Shown here: piece by piece, positions 1-7,744 of the stretch | How the letters are laid out: each line of letters begins with the position of its first letter | Numbering within the stretch: the first letter of the stretch is position 1 | NCBI GenBank assembly: GCA_019419545.1 | Contig: DXZT01000003.1 | Coordinates: 1 to 61,469 of the forward strand | Direction: 5' to 3' | Source of the DNA: Collinsella sp. | GTDB taxonomy: Bacteria; Actinomycetota; Coriobacteriia; Coriobacteriales; Coriobacteriaceae | DNA length: 61,469 nucleotides | Made by a program: the position numbers and the translations under genes | Notes under the pieces: model-generated | The model's input: the letters and a program-made list of their open reading frames with translations, nothing else | Databases searched by the model: none | Told to the model about the DNA's origin: nothing

Positions 1-23
1 TCCAAGGGTTATACCCTAAGAGC

Positions 24-49
24 AAACCACCCCTTTTAGGGGTGGTTTT
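24..49 (+). terminator. Intrinsic terminator-like hairpin
   Basis: A perfect 10-bp stem (AAACCACCCC / GGGGTGGTTT) with a 5-nt loop runs into a short T-rich tail. It probably ends a transcript that enters from the left of the window. The U-run is short, so the strength is uncertain. Confidence 0.7.
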
Positions 50-100
50 GATTTGCCCAGATAAAACCTACCAAAATGAAGCTGTCGCTTTTTGGTAGGT
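50..100. repeat. Palindromic repeat, inverted copy at 9541-9597
   Basis: CCTACCAAAA (67-76) and TTTTGGTAGG (90-99) form a 10-bp stem. The whole ~50-bp segment, including the flank TTTGCCCAGATAAAACCT, recurs with a few substitutions in reverse orientation at 9541-9597. This makes it a small dispersed palindromic element rather than a simple terminator. Confidence 0.7.
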
Positions 101-141
101 GGGGTGTATCGTTTTATCAATATGAGGTAATATGACACTAG

Positions 142-154
142 ACGTTATATACGT
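142..154. promoter_or_regulatory. Candidate GntR-type operator
   Basis: ACGTTATATACGT is a palindrome 38 bp upstream of the GntR/UTRA gene that starts at 192. Its core GTTATATAC resembles the GT-n-TA-n-AC operators of HutC-type GntR regulators. Autoregulation is inferred from position and symmetry only. Confidence 0.45.
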
Positions 155-191
155 ATTAGTAATTAAACTATTTTGATAAGAGTGATCAGAT

Positions 192-911
192 ATGCCTGCA
201 CCCAAAAATGCACCGCTTTACCAGCAGATTTATGACGAAATCAAAGATGCGATCGAGAAAGGTGTTTATGCACCCAAGGAGCGTATTCCGTCCGAGCTTG
301 AGCTAGCCGAGCAGTACGACGTGAGCCGAATTACGGTGCGTCGCGCCGTCGAGGAGTTGTGCTCCGATGGTTACCTGGTTAAGCAGCAGGGCCGCGGCAC
401 CTTTGTTTCCACGCCGCACATCAATCGTCAGTTCCATGCCTCGACGCTGCAGACGTTTACCGCGCTGTGTTCCAACAACGGCATGAAGGCCGGTGCACAT
501 GTGGTCGATCGCCAGATCGTTCCGGCGCGCCAAAACGAGATGGAGTTCTTTGGCCTGCAGAAGGATGCACTGCTGCTCCATATCAAGCGCGTGCGTACGG
601 CCGACGGTGATCCCATCTTTGAGGAGAACATCTTTGTGCCGTTTGACGCCTACCGTGAGCTGTTGACGGCCGATCTTGAGGACAAGTCGATTTTTGCCGA
701 GGTCGAGCGTGTTGGCGGAACGCCGATTGTCTCGGTTGGCTACCGTACGGTCGAGGCCGTTCGAGCTAATGCCGAGCAGGCGGCCGAGCTGGGCATTGCC
801 CCGCATGATCCGCTGCTCAACCTGCGCGCCGGCTTTACCGGTCCCAACGATGAGCCGGTCCTGATGGGTAAGCAGTACTACGTGGGATCGCGCTACGTCA
901 TGGTCATGTAG
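192..911 (+). CDS. GntR family transcriptional regulator, UTRA domain
   Basis: A 239-residue regulator of the HutC type. The N-terminal winged helix-turn-helix (about residues 5-75) has the usual signatures PSELELAEQYDVSRITVRRA and GRGTFV. The C-terminal UTRA ligand-binding domain (about 90-237) ends in a typical QYYVGSRYVMVM strand. Such proteins usually repress sugar or amino-sugar uptake genes and release DNA when a phosphorylated sugar binds. It is monocistronic: a hairpin follows the stop codon and the next gene is recQ. No target operon is adjacent, so its ligand is unknown. It resembles the two other GntR/UTRA proteins in the window (3163 and 13213). No good Shine-Dalgarno is visible; the ATG is chosen because the HTH begins immediately after it. 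Confidence 0.9.
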   Translation: MPAPKNAPLYQQIYDEIKDAIEKGVYAPKERIPSELELAEQYDVSRITVRRAVEELCSDGYLVKQQGRGTFVSTPHINRQFHASTLQTFTALCSNNGMKAGAHVVDRQIVPARQNEMEFFGLQKDALLLHIKRVRTADGDPIFEENIFVPFDAYRELLTADLEDKSIFAEVERVGGTPIVSVGYRTVEAVRANAEQAAELGIAPHDPLLNLRAGFTGPNDEPVLMGKQYYVGSRYVMVM

Positions 912-916
912 CTCTA

Positions 917-943
917 GTTGCGCGGTTTTCCAAACCGCGCAAC
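917..943 (+). terminator. Hairpin after GntR gene (CGCGGTTT family)
   Basis: A perfect 12-bp stem (GTTGCGCGGTTT / AAACCGCGCAAC) with a 3-nt loop starts 6 nt after the stop codon. There is no U-run. A near copy follows glmM at 28335-28358, so this is a recurring 3'-end hairpin. Confidence 0.5.
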
Positions 944-984
944 GGCTCGACGCTGCAAGCCCGCCAGAGCGGCAATTTGCAGAA

Positions 985-1079
985 TGAGCGTGGATAATCT
1001 CCCGTTTTTGGCTCAACGGCGTGCTCAAAGTGGGAGATTATCCACGCTCATCCGGAAAGTGTCCAAAAATCCACGCTCG
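985..1079. repeat. Long palindromic repeat, AGCGTGG family, copy 1
   Basis: TGAGCGTGGATAATCTCCC (985-1003) and its exact reverse complement (1032-1050) form a 19-bp stem around a 28-nt loop. A solitary half-site, ATCCACGCTCG, follows at 1069-1079. Related copies lie at 7322-7448 and 8731-8900, and a lone half-site at 18059-18070. An open frame across this segment is not a gene. Confidence 0.85.
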
Positions 1080-1177
1080 TTCCCTTCGGATTGCATCGCC
1101 CGTGGCCGACAGCGGCGCGGCACCGGTCCGCGTGGCGGCGTATAATCGGCGGCAGATGACTTGAACGTTAGGAAACC

Positions 1178-3160
1178 ATGACCGATAGCATGCAGCAGAT
1201 GGCGCTCGACACGCTCGGCGCCTATTTTGGCTACACCTCGTTTCGCCCAGGACAGGACCGCATGGTCGATGCGATTCTTGCCGGTCGCGATGCGCTGGGC
1301 GTTATGCCCACGGGCGCCGGCAAGTCCATTTGCTACCAGGTGCCCGCGCTCATGCTGTCCGGCATCACCTTTGTGGTGAGTCCGCTGCTGTCGCTTATGG
1401 AGGACCAGACCCGTGCGCTGCTTGCGGCGGGTGCGCGACCCAGCTATCTCAACTCCAGCCTTACCCCGGCTCAGCAAAACACCGTGCTCAAGCGGGCGTG
1501 CGAGGGCCGCTACCAGCTTATGTACGTGGCGCCCGAGCGCCTGCTCGAGCCACGCTTTTTAGCCTTTGCACAGGAGGCCGCGGCCGACGGCGGCATCGGC
1601 GTGCCGCTCGTGGCCATTGACGAGGCGCACTGCGTGAGCCAATGGGGCCAGGATTTTCGCCCCGCCTACCTGCAGATTCGCGAGTTCATCGAATCGCTTC
1701 CGCAGCGTCCCATTGTGGCGGCCTTTACCGCTACGGCAACCGAGCGCGTGCGTGCGGACATCCAGCAGATGCTCGGCCTGCAAAACCCCGCGACGGTGGT
1801 GACGGGCTTCGATCGCAAGAACCTCTACTTTGGCTGCGAGGAGATGGGCGACAAAGCCAAGACCGCCTGGGTGCGCGACTATGTGATCGCGCATTCGGGC
1901 GAGAGCGGCATCGTGTATTGCTCGACCCGCAAGACCGTCGATGCGCTGGCAGGTGAGCTTGCCGAGGCGCTGGGCCCCAGTGGCATTCGCGTTGGCCGTT
2001 ACCATGCCGGCATGGGCAACGACGCCCGCCGCCAAAGCCAGCGCGCCTTTATTGACGACGATATCCAGGTGATGGTTGCCACCAACGCCTTTGGCATGGG
2101 CATCGACAAACCCAACGTGCGCTACGTGATTCACAACAACGTGCCCGAGAGTATCGAGGCCTACTACCAGGAGGCTGGCCGCGCTGGCCGCGACGGCGAC
2201 CCGGCCAGCTGCCACTTGCTGTGGAACGGTAACGATTTTCGCATGCGCCGCTTTCTGATCGACCGCGGCGATGCTGCCGACGAGGCGCTCGACGACGAGC
2301 AGCGCGCGTGGGCGCTCCAGAATCGATATCGCCTGCTCAGCCAGATGGAGGGCTACTGCAATACCACCGGTTGCCTGCGCGAATACATGCTGCGCTACTT
2401 TGGCGACGAGGCCGCGGCCGAGCATGCGGCTGCGGCTGGCGCGGGCACCACCGCCACGGACGACGCCGAGGGCTGCGGCAACTGCAGCAATTGCCTCACG
2501 CAGTTCGAGGTCGAGGACGTCACCGATATGGCCCGCGCCGCTGTGCGCTACGTGGCCGCGCGACCCATGCGCTTTGGCAAGTCGCTCATCGCCGACGTGC
2601 TTCACGGCGGCAACACCGAGCGCATTCGCCAGATGCATCTGGACGAGGACCGCGGCTATGGTGAGCTGTCGAGCGAATCGGTCGGGCGCATCAAGGACAT
2701 CATCGGCCAGCTGTGCGGCCGCGGTTATCTGGCCACCTCGCAGGGGCAGTACCCGGTCGTGGGGCTGGGCCCGCGCGCCGGCGAGGTCGAGGACGAGGCG
2801 TTTGCCTTTACCGTTAAGCGTCGCGCGTCCAAGCGCAAGGCCTCGGCCCGTGCCCGCCGTGCGGTTGATCTGCTGCGCGAGGAGGCCGAGCTGGATCAGC
2901 GCCCGCGCGTGGGTGACGATGTCGAGCTGTTCGAGCGCCTGCGTGCCCTGCGCAAGGAGATTTCGACCGAGCTGGAGATAGCGCCGTACATGGTCTTCTC
3001 CGACAAGGCCCTGCGCGGTCTGTGCCGCCTGCGCCCGCAGACGCGCGACGAGCTTATCCAGGTCAACGGCATCGGCGAGAAAAAGGCCGACGCCTTTGGC
3101 GAGCAGTTTATGGCGGCGATTGAAGAGTTTGAGTCCGAGCATGCGCGGAATGGAGCATAA
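1178..3160 (+). CDS. recQ: ATP-dependent DNA helicase RecQ
   Basis: A 660-residue 3'-5' superfamily 2 helicase that unwinds forks and recombination intermediates. Walker A is MPTGAGKS at residues 43-50 and the DEAH box is at 148-151, followed by CVSQWGQDFRP. The RecQ-C zinc subdomain is seen as spaced cysteines ending in CGNCSNC. A winged-helix RQC region follows, then a C-terminal HRDC domain (LCRLRPQTRDELIQVNGIGEKKA is visible near 615-640). Length and domain order fit standard bacterial RecQ. The ATG at 1178 starts just before the first helicase motif. The stop lies 2 bp before the next GntR gene, so the two are probably cotranscribed. Confidence 0.95.
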   Translation: MTDSMQQMALDTLGAYFGYTSFRPGQDRMVDAILAGRDALGVMPTGAGKSICYQVPALMLSGITFVVSPLLSLMEDQTRALLAAGARPSYLNSSLTPAQQNTVLKRACEGRYQLMYVAPERLLEPRFLAFAQEAAADGGIGVPLVAIDEAHCVSQWGQDFRPAYLQIREFIESLPQRPIVAAFTATATERVRADIQQMLGLQNPATVVTGFDRKNLYFGCEEMGDKAKTAWVRDYVIAHSGESGIVYCSTRKTVDALAGELAEALGPSGIRVGRYHAGMGNDARRQSQRAFIDDDIQVMVATNAFGMGIDKPNVRYVIHNNVPESIEAYYQEAGRAGRDGDPASCHLLWNGNDFRMRRFLIDRGDAADEALDDEQRAWALQNRYRLLSQMEGYCNTTGCLREYMLRYFGDEAAAEHAAAAGAGTTATDDAEGCGNCSNCLTQFEVEDVTDMARAAVRYVAARPMRFGKSLIADVLHGGNTERIRQMHLDEDRGYGELSSESVGRIKDIIGQLCGRGYLATSQGQYPVVGLGPRAGEVEDEAFAFTVKRRASKRKASARARRAVDLLREEAELDQRPRVGDDVELFERLRALRKEISTELEIAPYMVFSDKALRGLCRLRPQTRDELIQVNGIGEKKADAFGEQFMAAIEEFESEHARNGA

Positions 3161-3162
3161 CG

Positions 3163-3918
3163 ATGGCATCCGACGATAAAACCGAGCGCACTGAGGTGTC
3201 CGCCGTGCCGCTGTACCAGCAGGTAATGGACGACCTGAAGGGCGAGATCGCGCGTGGCGTGTACGCATCCGGCTCGCGCATTCCTTCCGAGATGGAGCTC
3301 GCGAAGTACTACGGCGTGGGACGCATCACCGTGCGCCGCGCCATCGAGGAGCTGTCGCGCGCGGGGTATCTCAACCGCCAGCAGGGGAGGGGTACGTTTG
3401 TGTGCGCGCCCAAGCTCAAGCGCAAGATTGTCCAGAAGGGTGACGTTCAGAGCTTTTCCGAGGGTTGCGCTGCCAACGACATGGCGGCCGGAGCACGCCT
3501 GGTGTCGCGCACGGTGGTTGCGGCGACGCGCGAGGACGCGGCTTTTTTTGGGGTGGAACCCGGCTGCGAGCTCATCGTGGTCGAGCGCGTGCGCACGGCA
3601 GATGGCGTGCCCGTCATGCTCGAGAACAACGCCTTTGTGCTGGCCGACCATCCCTATCTGCAGACGCTTGCCAACAAGGACCTCACGGACAATTCCATCT
3701 TTGCGCTCGTTGCCGAGCATTCGGGCCGCGCACCGCTCAAGTCCGACCCCTGCACCGTGGAGATTGCGCTTGCCGATGCTCAGTCGGCCTCGCTGTTGGA
3801 GGTGCCGGTCGGCGAGCCGCTCTTCTATATGGAGGCGTACTTTACCGATGAGGACGAGCGGCCCTTGCTGCTCGGACGCCAAAAGATCGTGGGTTCGCGC
3901 TACGTGTTCGACATCTAA
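3163..3918 (+). CDS. GntR family transcriptional regulator, UTRA domain
   Basis: A 251-residue HutC-type regulator. The winged HTH (about residues 14-85) carries SRIPSEMELAKYYGVGRI and QQGRGTFV; the UTRA domain fills the rest and ends GRQKIVGSRYVFDI. It starts 2 bp after recQ and sits directly upstream of an SIS deglycase-like gene, which makes that gene its likely target. The gap to that gene contains a promoter and three ATAGAAC heptamers that could be its binding sites. The effector is probably a sugar- or fructosamine-phosphate; this is inference from context. Confidence 0.9.
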   Translation: MASDDKTERTEVSAVPLYQQVMDDLKGEIARGVYASGSRIPSEMELAKYYGVGRITVRRAIEELSRAGYLNRQQGRGTFVCAPKLKRKIVQKGDVQSFSEGCAANDMAAGARLVSRTVVAATREDAAFFGVEPGCELIVVERVRTADGVPVMLENNAFVLADHPYLQTLANKDLTDNSIFALVAEHSGRAPLKSDPCTVEIALADAQSASLLEVPVGEPLFYMEAYFTDEDERPLLLGRQKIVGSRYVFDI

Positions 3919-3927
3919 CGTCCACAG

Positions 3928-4006
3928 ATAGAACGATATAGAACAAATTTGGTGAGATGGCTTCACGTGCGTCGTCATGCGTGCTATAAATAGGACAACA
4001 TAGAAC
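3928..4006 (+). promoter_or_regulatory. Promoter with ATAGAAC boxes ahead of SIS gene
   Basis: TTCACG (3962-3967), a 17-bp spacer and TATAAA (3985-3990) look like a sigma-70 promoter. The heptamer ATAGAAC occurs at 3928, 3938 (one helical turn apart, upstream of -35) and 4000 (just downstream of -10). These are candidate sites for the upstream GntR protein. AAGGAGGAG at 4047-4055 is the ribosome binding site of the gene at 4063. Confidence 0.55.
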
Positions 4007-4062
4007 GACCGCAGGTACGAGCTGACGTCGTTCAAAACCGCCACACAAGGAGGAGCATCACC

Positions 4063-5031
4063 ATGAACGCACACGATCTGATTCAGGAAATTATCGAGCG
4101 CAAGGGCAAGATTGAGAATGTCTTTTGGATCGCCTGCGGCGGTTCGATGATCGACCTGATGCCGGCCAACGAGCTGCTCAAGCGCGAGGCAACCACGTTT
4201 ACCTCGACGGTCTACACGGCACGCGAGTTTTGCCTGATGGCCCCCAAGAGCCTTGGCGAGAAGTCGCTCGTCATCGCCTGCAGCCACAGCGGCAACACGC
4301 AGGAGGTCGTCGACGGCTGCGAGATGGCGCTGGCAGCCGGCGCCGAGGTCGTGGCCATGACCGACTGCGAAGGCTCCAAGATCGATAGCGGCAAGTGGAC
4401 TACCTGGGTCTATCCGTGGGGCGAGGACGTGCCGCAGGCCGAGGTGCCGCAGGGCATCGGCGCTCTGATCGCTGCCGAACTGCTCGACCAGCAGGAGGGT
4501 TACGAGGCACTCGCCGACATGTACGCCGGCCTTAAGCAGATGGATGCCCTGCTGCCCGCTGCCCGCGAGAAGGTCAACGCCGAGCTGGGCGATCGCTTTG
4601 CCGAGCTCTGCCAGCAGCACAAGTTCTTCTATATCCTGGGATCCGGCCCCAACTTTAGCCAGACCTACGCTATGGCCATCTGCTCGCTCATGGAGATGCA
4701 GTGGCAGCACTGCTGCTATATCCACTCCGGCGAGTACTTCCACGGCCCGTTCGAAGCCACCGAGCCCGGCGTGTTCTACTTTGTACAGCTCGGATCGGGC
4801 GAGTGCCGTCCCATGGAGGAGCGTGCACTTGCGTTCCTCAACACGCACACCGATACGGTTATGGTGCTCGATGCGCTCGAGTACGGCGTGGGCGAGGTGC
4901 CCGCCAGCGTGCGTTCGTTCCTGGAGCCGATCTTTTTCTATGCGATGAGCTGCGAGCTGCGCGCCGCCCGCGGCAAGGTGTTCGACCACAGCCCCGAGGT
5001 CCGTCGCTACATGGGCATCGAGCAGTACTAG
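4063..5031 (+). CDS. SIS-domain protein, FrlB-like sugar-amine 6-phosphate deglycase
   Basis: A 322-residue protein with two SIS (phosphosugar isomerase) domains. The first carries the phosphate-binding turn CSHSGNTQE (near residue 70). The second contains SGEYFHGPFE, in which E224 and H227 match the E-x-F-H-G motif of fructosamine-6-phosphate deglycases (FrlB, FraB, GfrE/F). These enzymes split a phosphorylated Amadori product into glucose 6-phosphate and the free amine. The C-terminus ends RRYMGIEQY, as in that family. It follows a GntR regulator and has no transporter next to it, so its substrate may be imported by a distant system or by the PTS at 14-18 kb. A plain isomerase role cannot be excluded. 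Confidence 0.75.
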   Translation: MNAHDLIQEIIERKGKIENVFWIACGGSMIDLMPANELLKREATTFTSTVYTAREFCLMAPKSLGEKSLVIACSHSGNTQEVVDGCEMALAAGAEVVAMTDCEGSKIDSGKWTTWVYPWGEDVPQAEVPQGIGALIAAELLDQQEGYEALADMYAGLKQMDALLPAAREKVNAELGDRFAELCQQHKFFYILGSGPNFSQTYAMAICSLMEMQWQHCCYIHSGEYFHGPFEATEPGVFYFVQLGSGECRPMEERALAFLNTHTDTVMVLDALEYGVGEVPASVRSFLEPIFFYAMSCELRAARGKVFDHSPEVRRYMGIEQY

Positions 5032-5082
5032 GCACCGGGAAAAGTATTCACCTTCGATTCGCAAGGGCACTGCGTGAGTCAA

Positions 5083-5122
5083 AAAAGCGGGCCGCGCCGG
5101 GGATTTCCGGCGCGGCCCGCTT
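5083..5122 (-). terminator. Strong terminator between convergent genes
   Basis: A 15-bp GC-rich stem (AGCGGGCCGCGCCGG and its complement) with a 6-nt loop. On the minus strand it is followed by TTTTTT, so it mainly ends the dehydrogenase transcript; it may also stop the SIS gene. Confidence 0.85.
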
Positions 5123-5163
5123 GGTATCGCGTTTAGATTCGCGAGATTGCGGCGATTGACGGT

Positions 5164-6141
5164 CTACTTGCCGACAACGCCTTCGGCGTCCCACCAGTCG
5201 AGCTGGGCGATGTTATCGCGGATGTGCTGACAGCTCTTGTGGAAGCCCTCGAGCTCATACTCGGAAAGGTCGAGCGTGTAGACCTCCTCGACGCCCTCGG
5301 CACCGATCACGCACGGCAGGGAGGTAAAGATGCCCTCCTCGCCATACTGGCCGGTCATGAGCGTGGAGGCCGAAAGCACGGCGTGCTCGTTGTGCAGCAC
5401 GGCGGCGCAGACGCGCGCGGCGGAGTTGGCGACGGCGTACTCGGTGCACTGCTTGCCCTGGTAGGTTGCGTAGCCGCCCTTGCGCGCGAGCTCCTCAATC
5501 TCCATGTGGTCGAAGGCATACTTGTCGGGGTTCTCGGCCTGAAGTTCGTTGAGGCTCTTGCCGGCGATGGTCGCGGCCTTAAAGGCAGCCAGCTGGCTAA
5601 AGCCGTGCTCGCCGATCATGTAGGCGTCGATGGACTTGGGGCTCACGCCGACCTTCTTGGAGATCTCGGTGCGCAGGCGGGCGGAGTCCAGGCCGCAGCC
5701 CGAGCCGATGATCTTCTTGGGATCGTAGCCGGTCAGGTGCCACAGCTCGGTGCACACGACGTCGCAGGGGTTGGAGATGCTCACGAAGATGCCGTCAAAG
5801 CCGGCGTCGACGATGCGCTTGGCAAAGGTGCGGGCGGCGTCGGTGGTAAAGAACAACTCGCCGTCGCGGTTGCCAGCGGCCAGCGCGACCTTACCGGCAG
5901 CGTTGACAATGACGTCGCAGCAGGCCAGCTCCTCGTAGTGGTCGTAGCAGTTGACGATCTTGGTGTTGTACGGGACAAACGAAAGGGAGTCGCGCAAGTC
6001 CTGGACCTCGGACGTCACCTTGGCCTCGTTGATATCGCACAGGTACAGCTCATCGGCAATGCCCTGCATAAGTAGGCTGTTGGCGACATGTGCTCCTACG
6101 TGGCCCTGGCCGACCACACCGATCTTACGCGTCTGGTACAT
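5164..6141 (-). CDS. L-lactate / L-2-hydroxyisocaproate dehydrogenase family protein
   Basis: A 325-residue NAD-dependent 2-hydroxyacid dehydrogenase of the lactate/malate family, interconverting a 2-oxoacid and its L-hydroxyacid in the cytosol. The Rossmann motif GVVGQGHVGAHV is at the N-terminus, SISNPCDVV mid-protein, and the catalytic histidine is in MIGEHGFSQ. The stretch EELARKGGYATYQGK resembles L-2-hydroxyisocaproate dehydrogenase of lactobacilli more than classical LDH, so branched-chain 2-oxoacids are possible substrates. An upstream in-frame ATG exists, but GAAAGG sits ahead of the ATG at 6139-6141, so that start is preferred. It is convergent with the SIS gene. Confidence 0.82.
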   Translation of the reverse strand: MYQTRKIGVVGQGHVGAHVANSLLMQGIADELYLCDINEAKVTSEVQDLRDSLSFVPYNTKIVNCYDHYEELACCDVIVNAAGKVALAAGNRDGELFFTTDAARTFAKRIVDAGFDGIFVSISNPCDVVCTELWHLTGYDPKKIIGSGCGLDSARLRTEISKKVGVSPKSIDAYMIGEHGFSQLAAFKAATIAGKSLNELQAENPDKYAFDHMEIEELARKGGYATYQGKQCTEYAVANSAARVCAAVLHNEHAVLSASTLMTGQYGEEGIFTSLPCVIGAEGVEEVYTLDLSEYELEGFHKSCQHIRDNIAQLDWWDAEGVVGK

Positions 6142-6351
6142 ATATGTATCCTTTCGGCCGAGTTTTTCGCGTCGAACCATTGTAGCGTTCTGCTGTTACT
6201 TTGCTAGGCTAAAGTGCCGTAGATTTTGGGACATGCCTTAATCTCTACTTTTGGAGTGATTTGGGCCGCTGACGGCATCGCTGGGCGATGCGCTCGCGCG
6301 GATGGGGCCGGTCGTTGTACCATAGCTGCAACTGACTCGTAAGGAGCATCC

Positions 6352-7278
6352 ATGCCCATTCGTATCCCCGACGCTCTCCCTGCCGCCGCGCAGCTCGAGA
6401 GCGAGAACATCTTTGTCATGACCGAGTACCGCGCGCTGCACCAGGACATCCGTCCGCTGCGCGTGCTCATCCTCAACCTCATGCCCACTAAGATCGCCAC
6501 CGAGACGCAGATCATGCGCAAGCTCTCCAACACGCCGCTGCAGGTGGAGGTGGACCTGCTGCGCACCAAGACGCACGAGGCCACGCACGTGAGCGCCGGC
6601 CACCTGGAGACGTTCTACCGCACGTTCGACGACATCCGCGACATCCACTACGACGGCCTGATCATCACGGGCGCGCCGGTGGAGCAGATGCCGTTCGAGG
6701 AGGTCGACTACTGGCCCGAGCTCTGCCAGATCATGGATTGGTCCACCACGCACGTGCACTCTACGCTGCATATTTGTTGGGGCGCGCAGGCCGGTCTGTA
6801 CCATCATTACGGCATCCAGAAGCATGACCTGCCGGCAAAGGCGAGCGGCGTGTTTGAGCATTATCTGGTGAAGCCGCAAAGCCCGCTGGTTCGCGGCTTT
6901 GACGACCGTTTCTATGCCGTGCATTCGCGCAACACCGATGTGCGCCGTGAGGACGTGGAGGCCGAGCCGCAGCTTGAGGTCGTGGCCGTGTCAGACGAGG
7001 TGGGCCTGTACATCGTCAAGTCGACCGACAGCCGTCGCTTCTTTGTATTTGGTCACCCCGAGTACGATACCGACACGTTGCGTCTGGAGTACGAGCGCGA
7101 CGTTAAGCGCGGGCTCAACCCTCAGGCGCCGGCGCATTACTTCCCGAACGACGACCCCACCGCCGAGCCGCGCAACGTCTGGCGCAGCCAGGCTCAGCTG
7201 TTCTACACCAACTGGCTCAACTACTACGTCTATCAGACCACGCCCTACGACCTGGCCCGCGCCGGCGAGGAGCACTAG
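6352..7278 (+). CDS. metAA: Homoserine O-acyltransferase (MetA type, probably acetyl-CoA specific)
   Basis: A 308-residue MetA family enzyme that activates homoserine for methionine synthesis. The nucleophile Cys142 is in HICWGAQAG, and His235 and Glu237 (FGHPEYDTD) complete the catalytic set. Residue 111 is Glu (TGAPVEQMPFEEVDYW). Family work showed that Glu111 favours acetyl-CoA whereas Gly111, as in E. coli, favours succinyl-CoA, so this is probably a homoserine O-acetyltransferase. AAGGAG precedes the ATG by about 6 nt. It stands alone; no SAM riboswitch is recognised upstream. Confidence 0.93.
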   Translation: MPIRIPDALPAAAQLESENIFVMTEYRALHQDIRPLRVLILNLMPTKIATETQIMRKLSNTPLQVEVDLLRTKTHEATHVSAGHLETFYRTFDDIRDIHYDGLIITGAPVEQMPFEEVDYWPELCQIMDWSTTHVHSTLHICWGAQAGLYHHYGIQKHDLPAKASGVFEHYLVKPQSPLVRGFDDRFYAVHSRNTDVRREDVEAEPQLEVVAVSDEVGLYIVKSTDSRRFFVFGHPEYDTDTLRLEYERDVKRGLNPQAPAHYFPNDDPTAEPRNVWRSQAQLFYTNWLNYYVYQTTPYDLARAGEEH

Positions 7279-7321
7279 GCTGCGGCTGTGGCTGCTGCCG
7301 TGACGTGACGAGTGAGGATAT

Positions 7322-7448
7322 CCGGACACACGAGCGTGGATTATCGGACACACGAGCGTGGCTTTTCGGACGTTTACAAATCGAGCGTGGATAATCTCCC
7401 ACTTTTGGCCGAGGAAGGGGCCAAAAACGGGAGATTTTCCACGCTCGA
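7322..7448. repeat. AGCGTGG palindromic repeat, copy 2, with tandem half-units
   Basis: Two 22-bp tandem units (CGGACACACGAGCGTGGMTTWT type) at 7323-7366 lead into a large hairpin. The arms 7381-7400 and 7429-7448 are 20 nt with one mismatch, and the inner TTTTGGCC / GGCCAAAA lengthens the stem. The rest of the gap 7279-7744 has no gene. Near its end (7658-7692) TTTGGTCAG occurs twice, about 25 bp apart. Confidence 0.85.
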
Positions 7449-7744
7449 TTTTTCTGTAGCTGTCATGTCGGCGGCCTCATTACATGTCGAGTGCATACGG
7501 GCCACGTTGCAAACAAGGTAGTTTTGAGCCACAGTATATTTTCTTTCAAAGAAATCGACGGCTTTAGAGGCGTCAAATTGTGGAGACGGGGACCTCTCGA
7601 CAACCACCCTACCTGCAGATATAAGTCATCAGCCTAAAACGTCCAAAACCGTCAAGCATTTGGTCAGCGCCTGGACAGCATTTGGTCAGACTTCGCATGA
7701 AACCGTCTGGTACGTTTGCGCCGTTCCAAGAGTTGGGAGGCGAC

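Noticed and set aside
918..1145. 75-codon plus-strand frame between the first GntR gene and recQ
   Set aside because: It lies on the palindromic repeat; its peptide MSVDNLPFLA recurs at the other repeat copies because the DNA repeat does.
2896..5082. Minus-strand open frame of 728 codons across recQ, a GntR gene and an SIS gene
   Set aside because: It crosses three well-supported plus-strand genes and has no motif of its own.
6180..6351. SAM riboswitch ahead of the MetA-type gene
   Set aside because: No conserved SAM-I or SAM-II core is visible and there is no terminator hairpin before the start.
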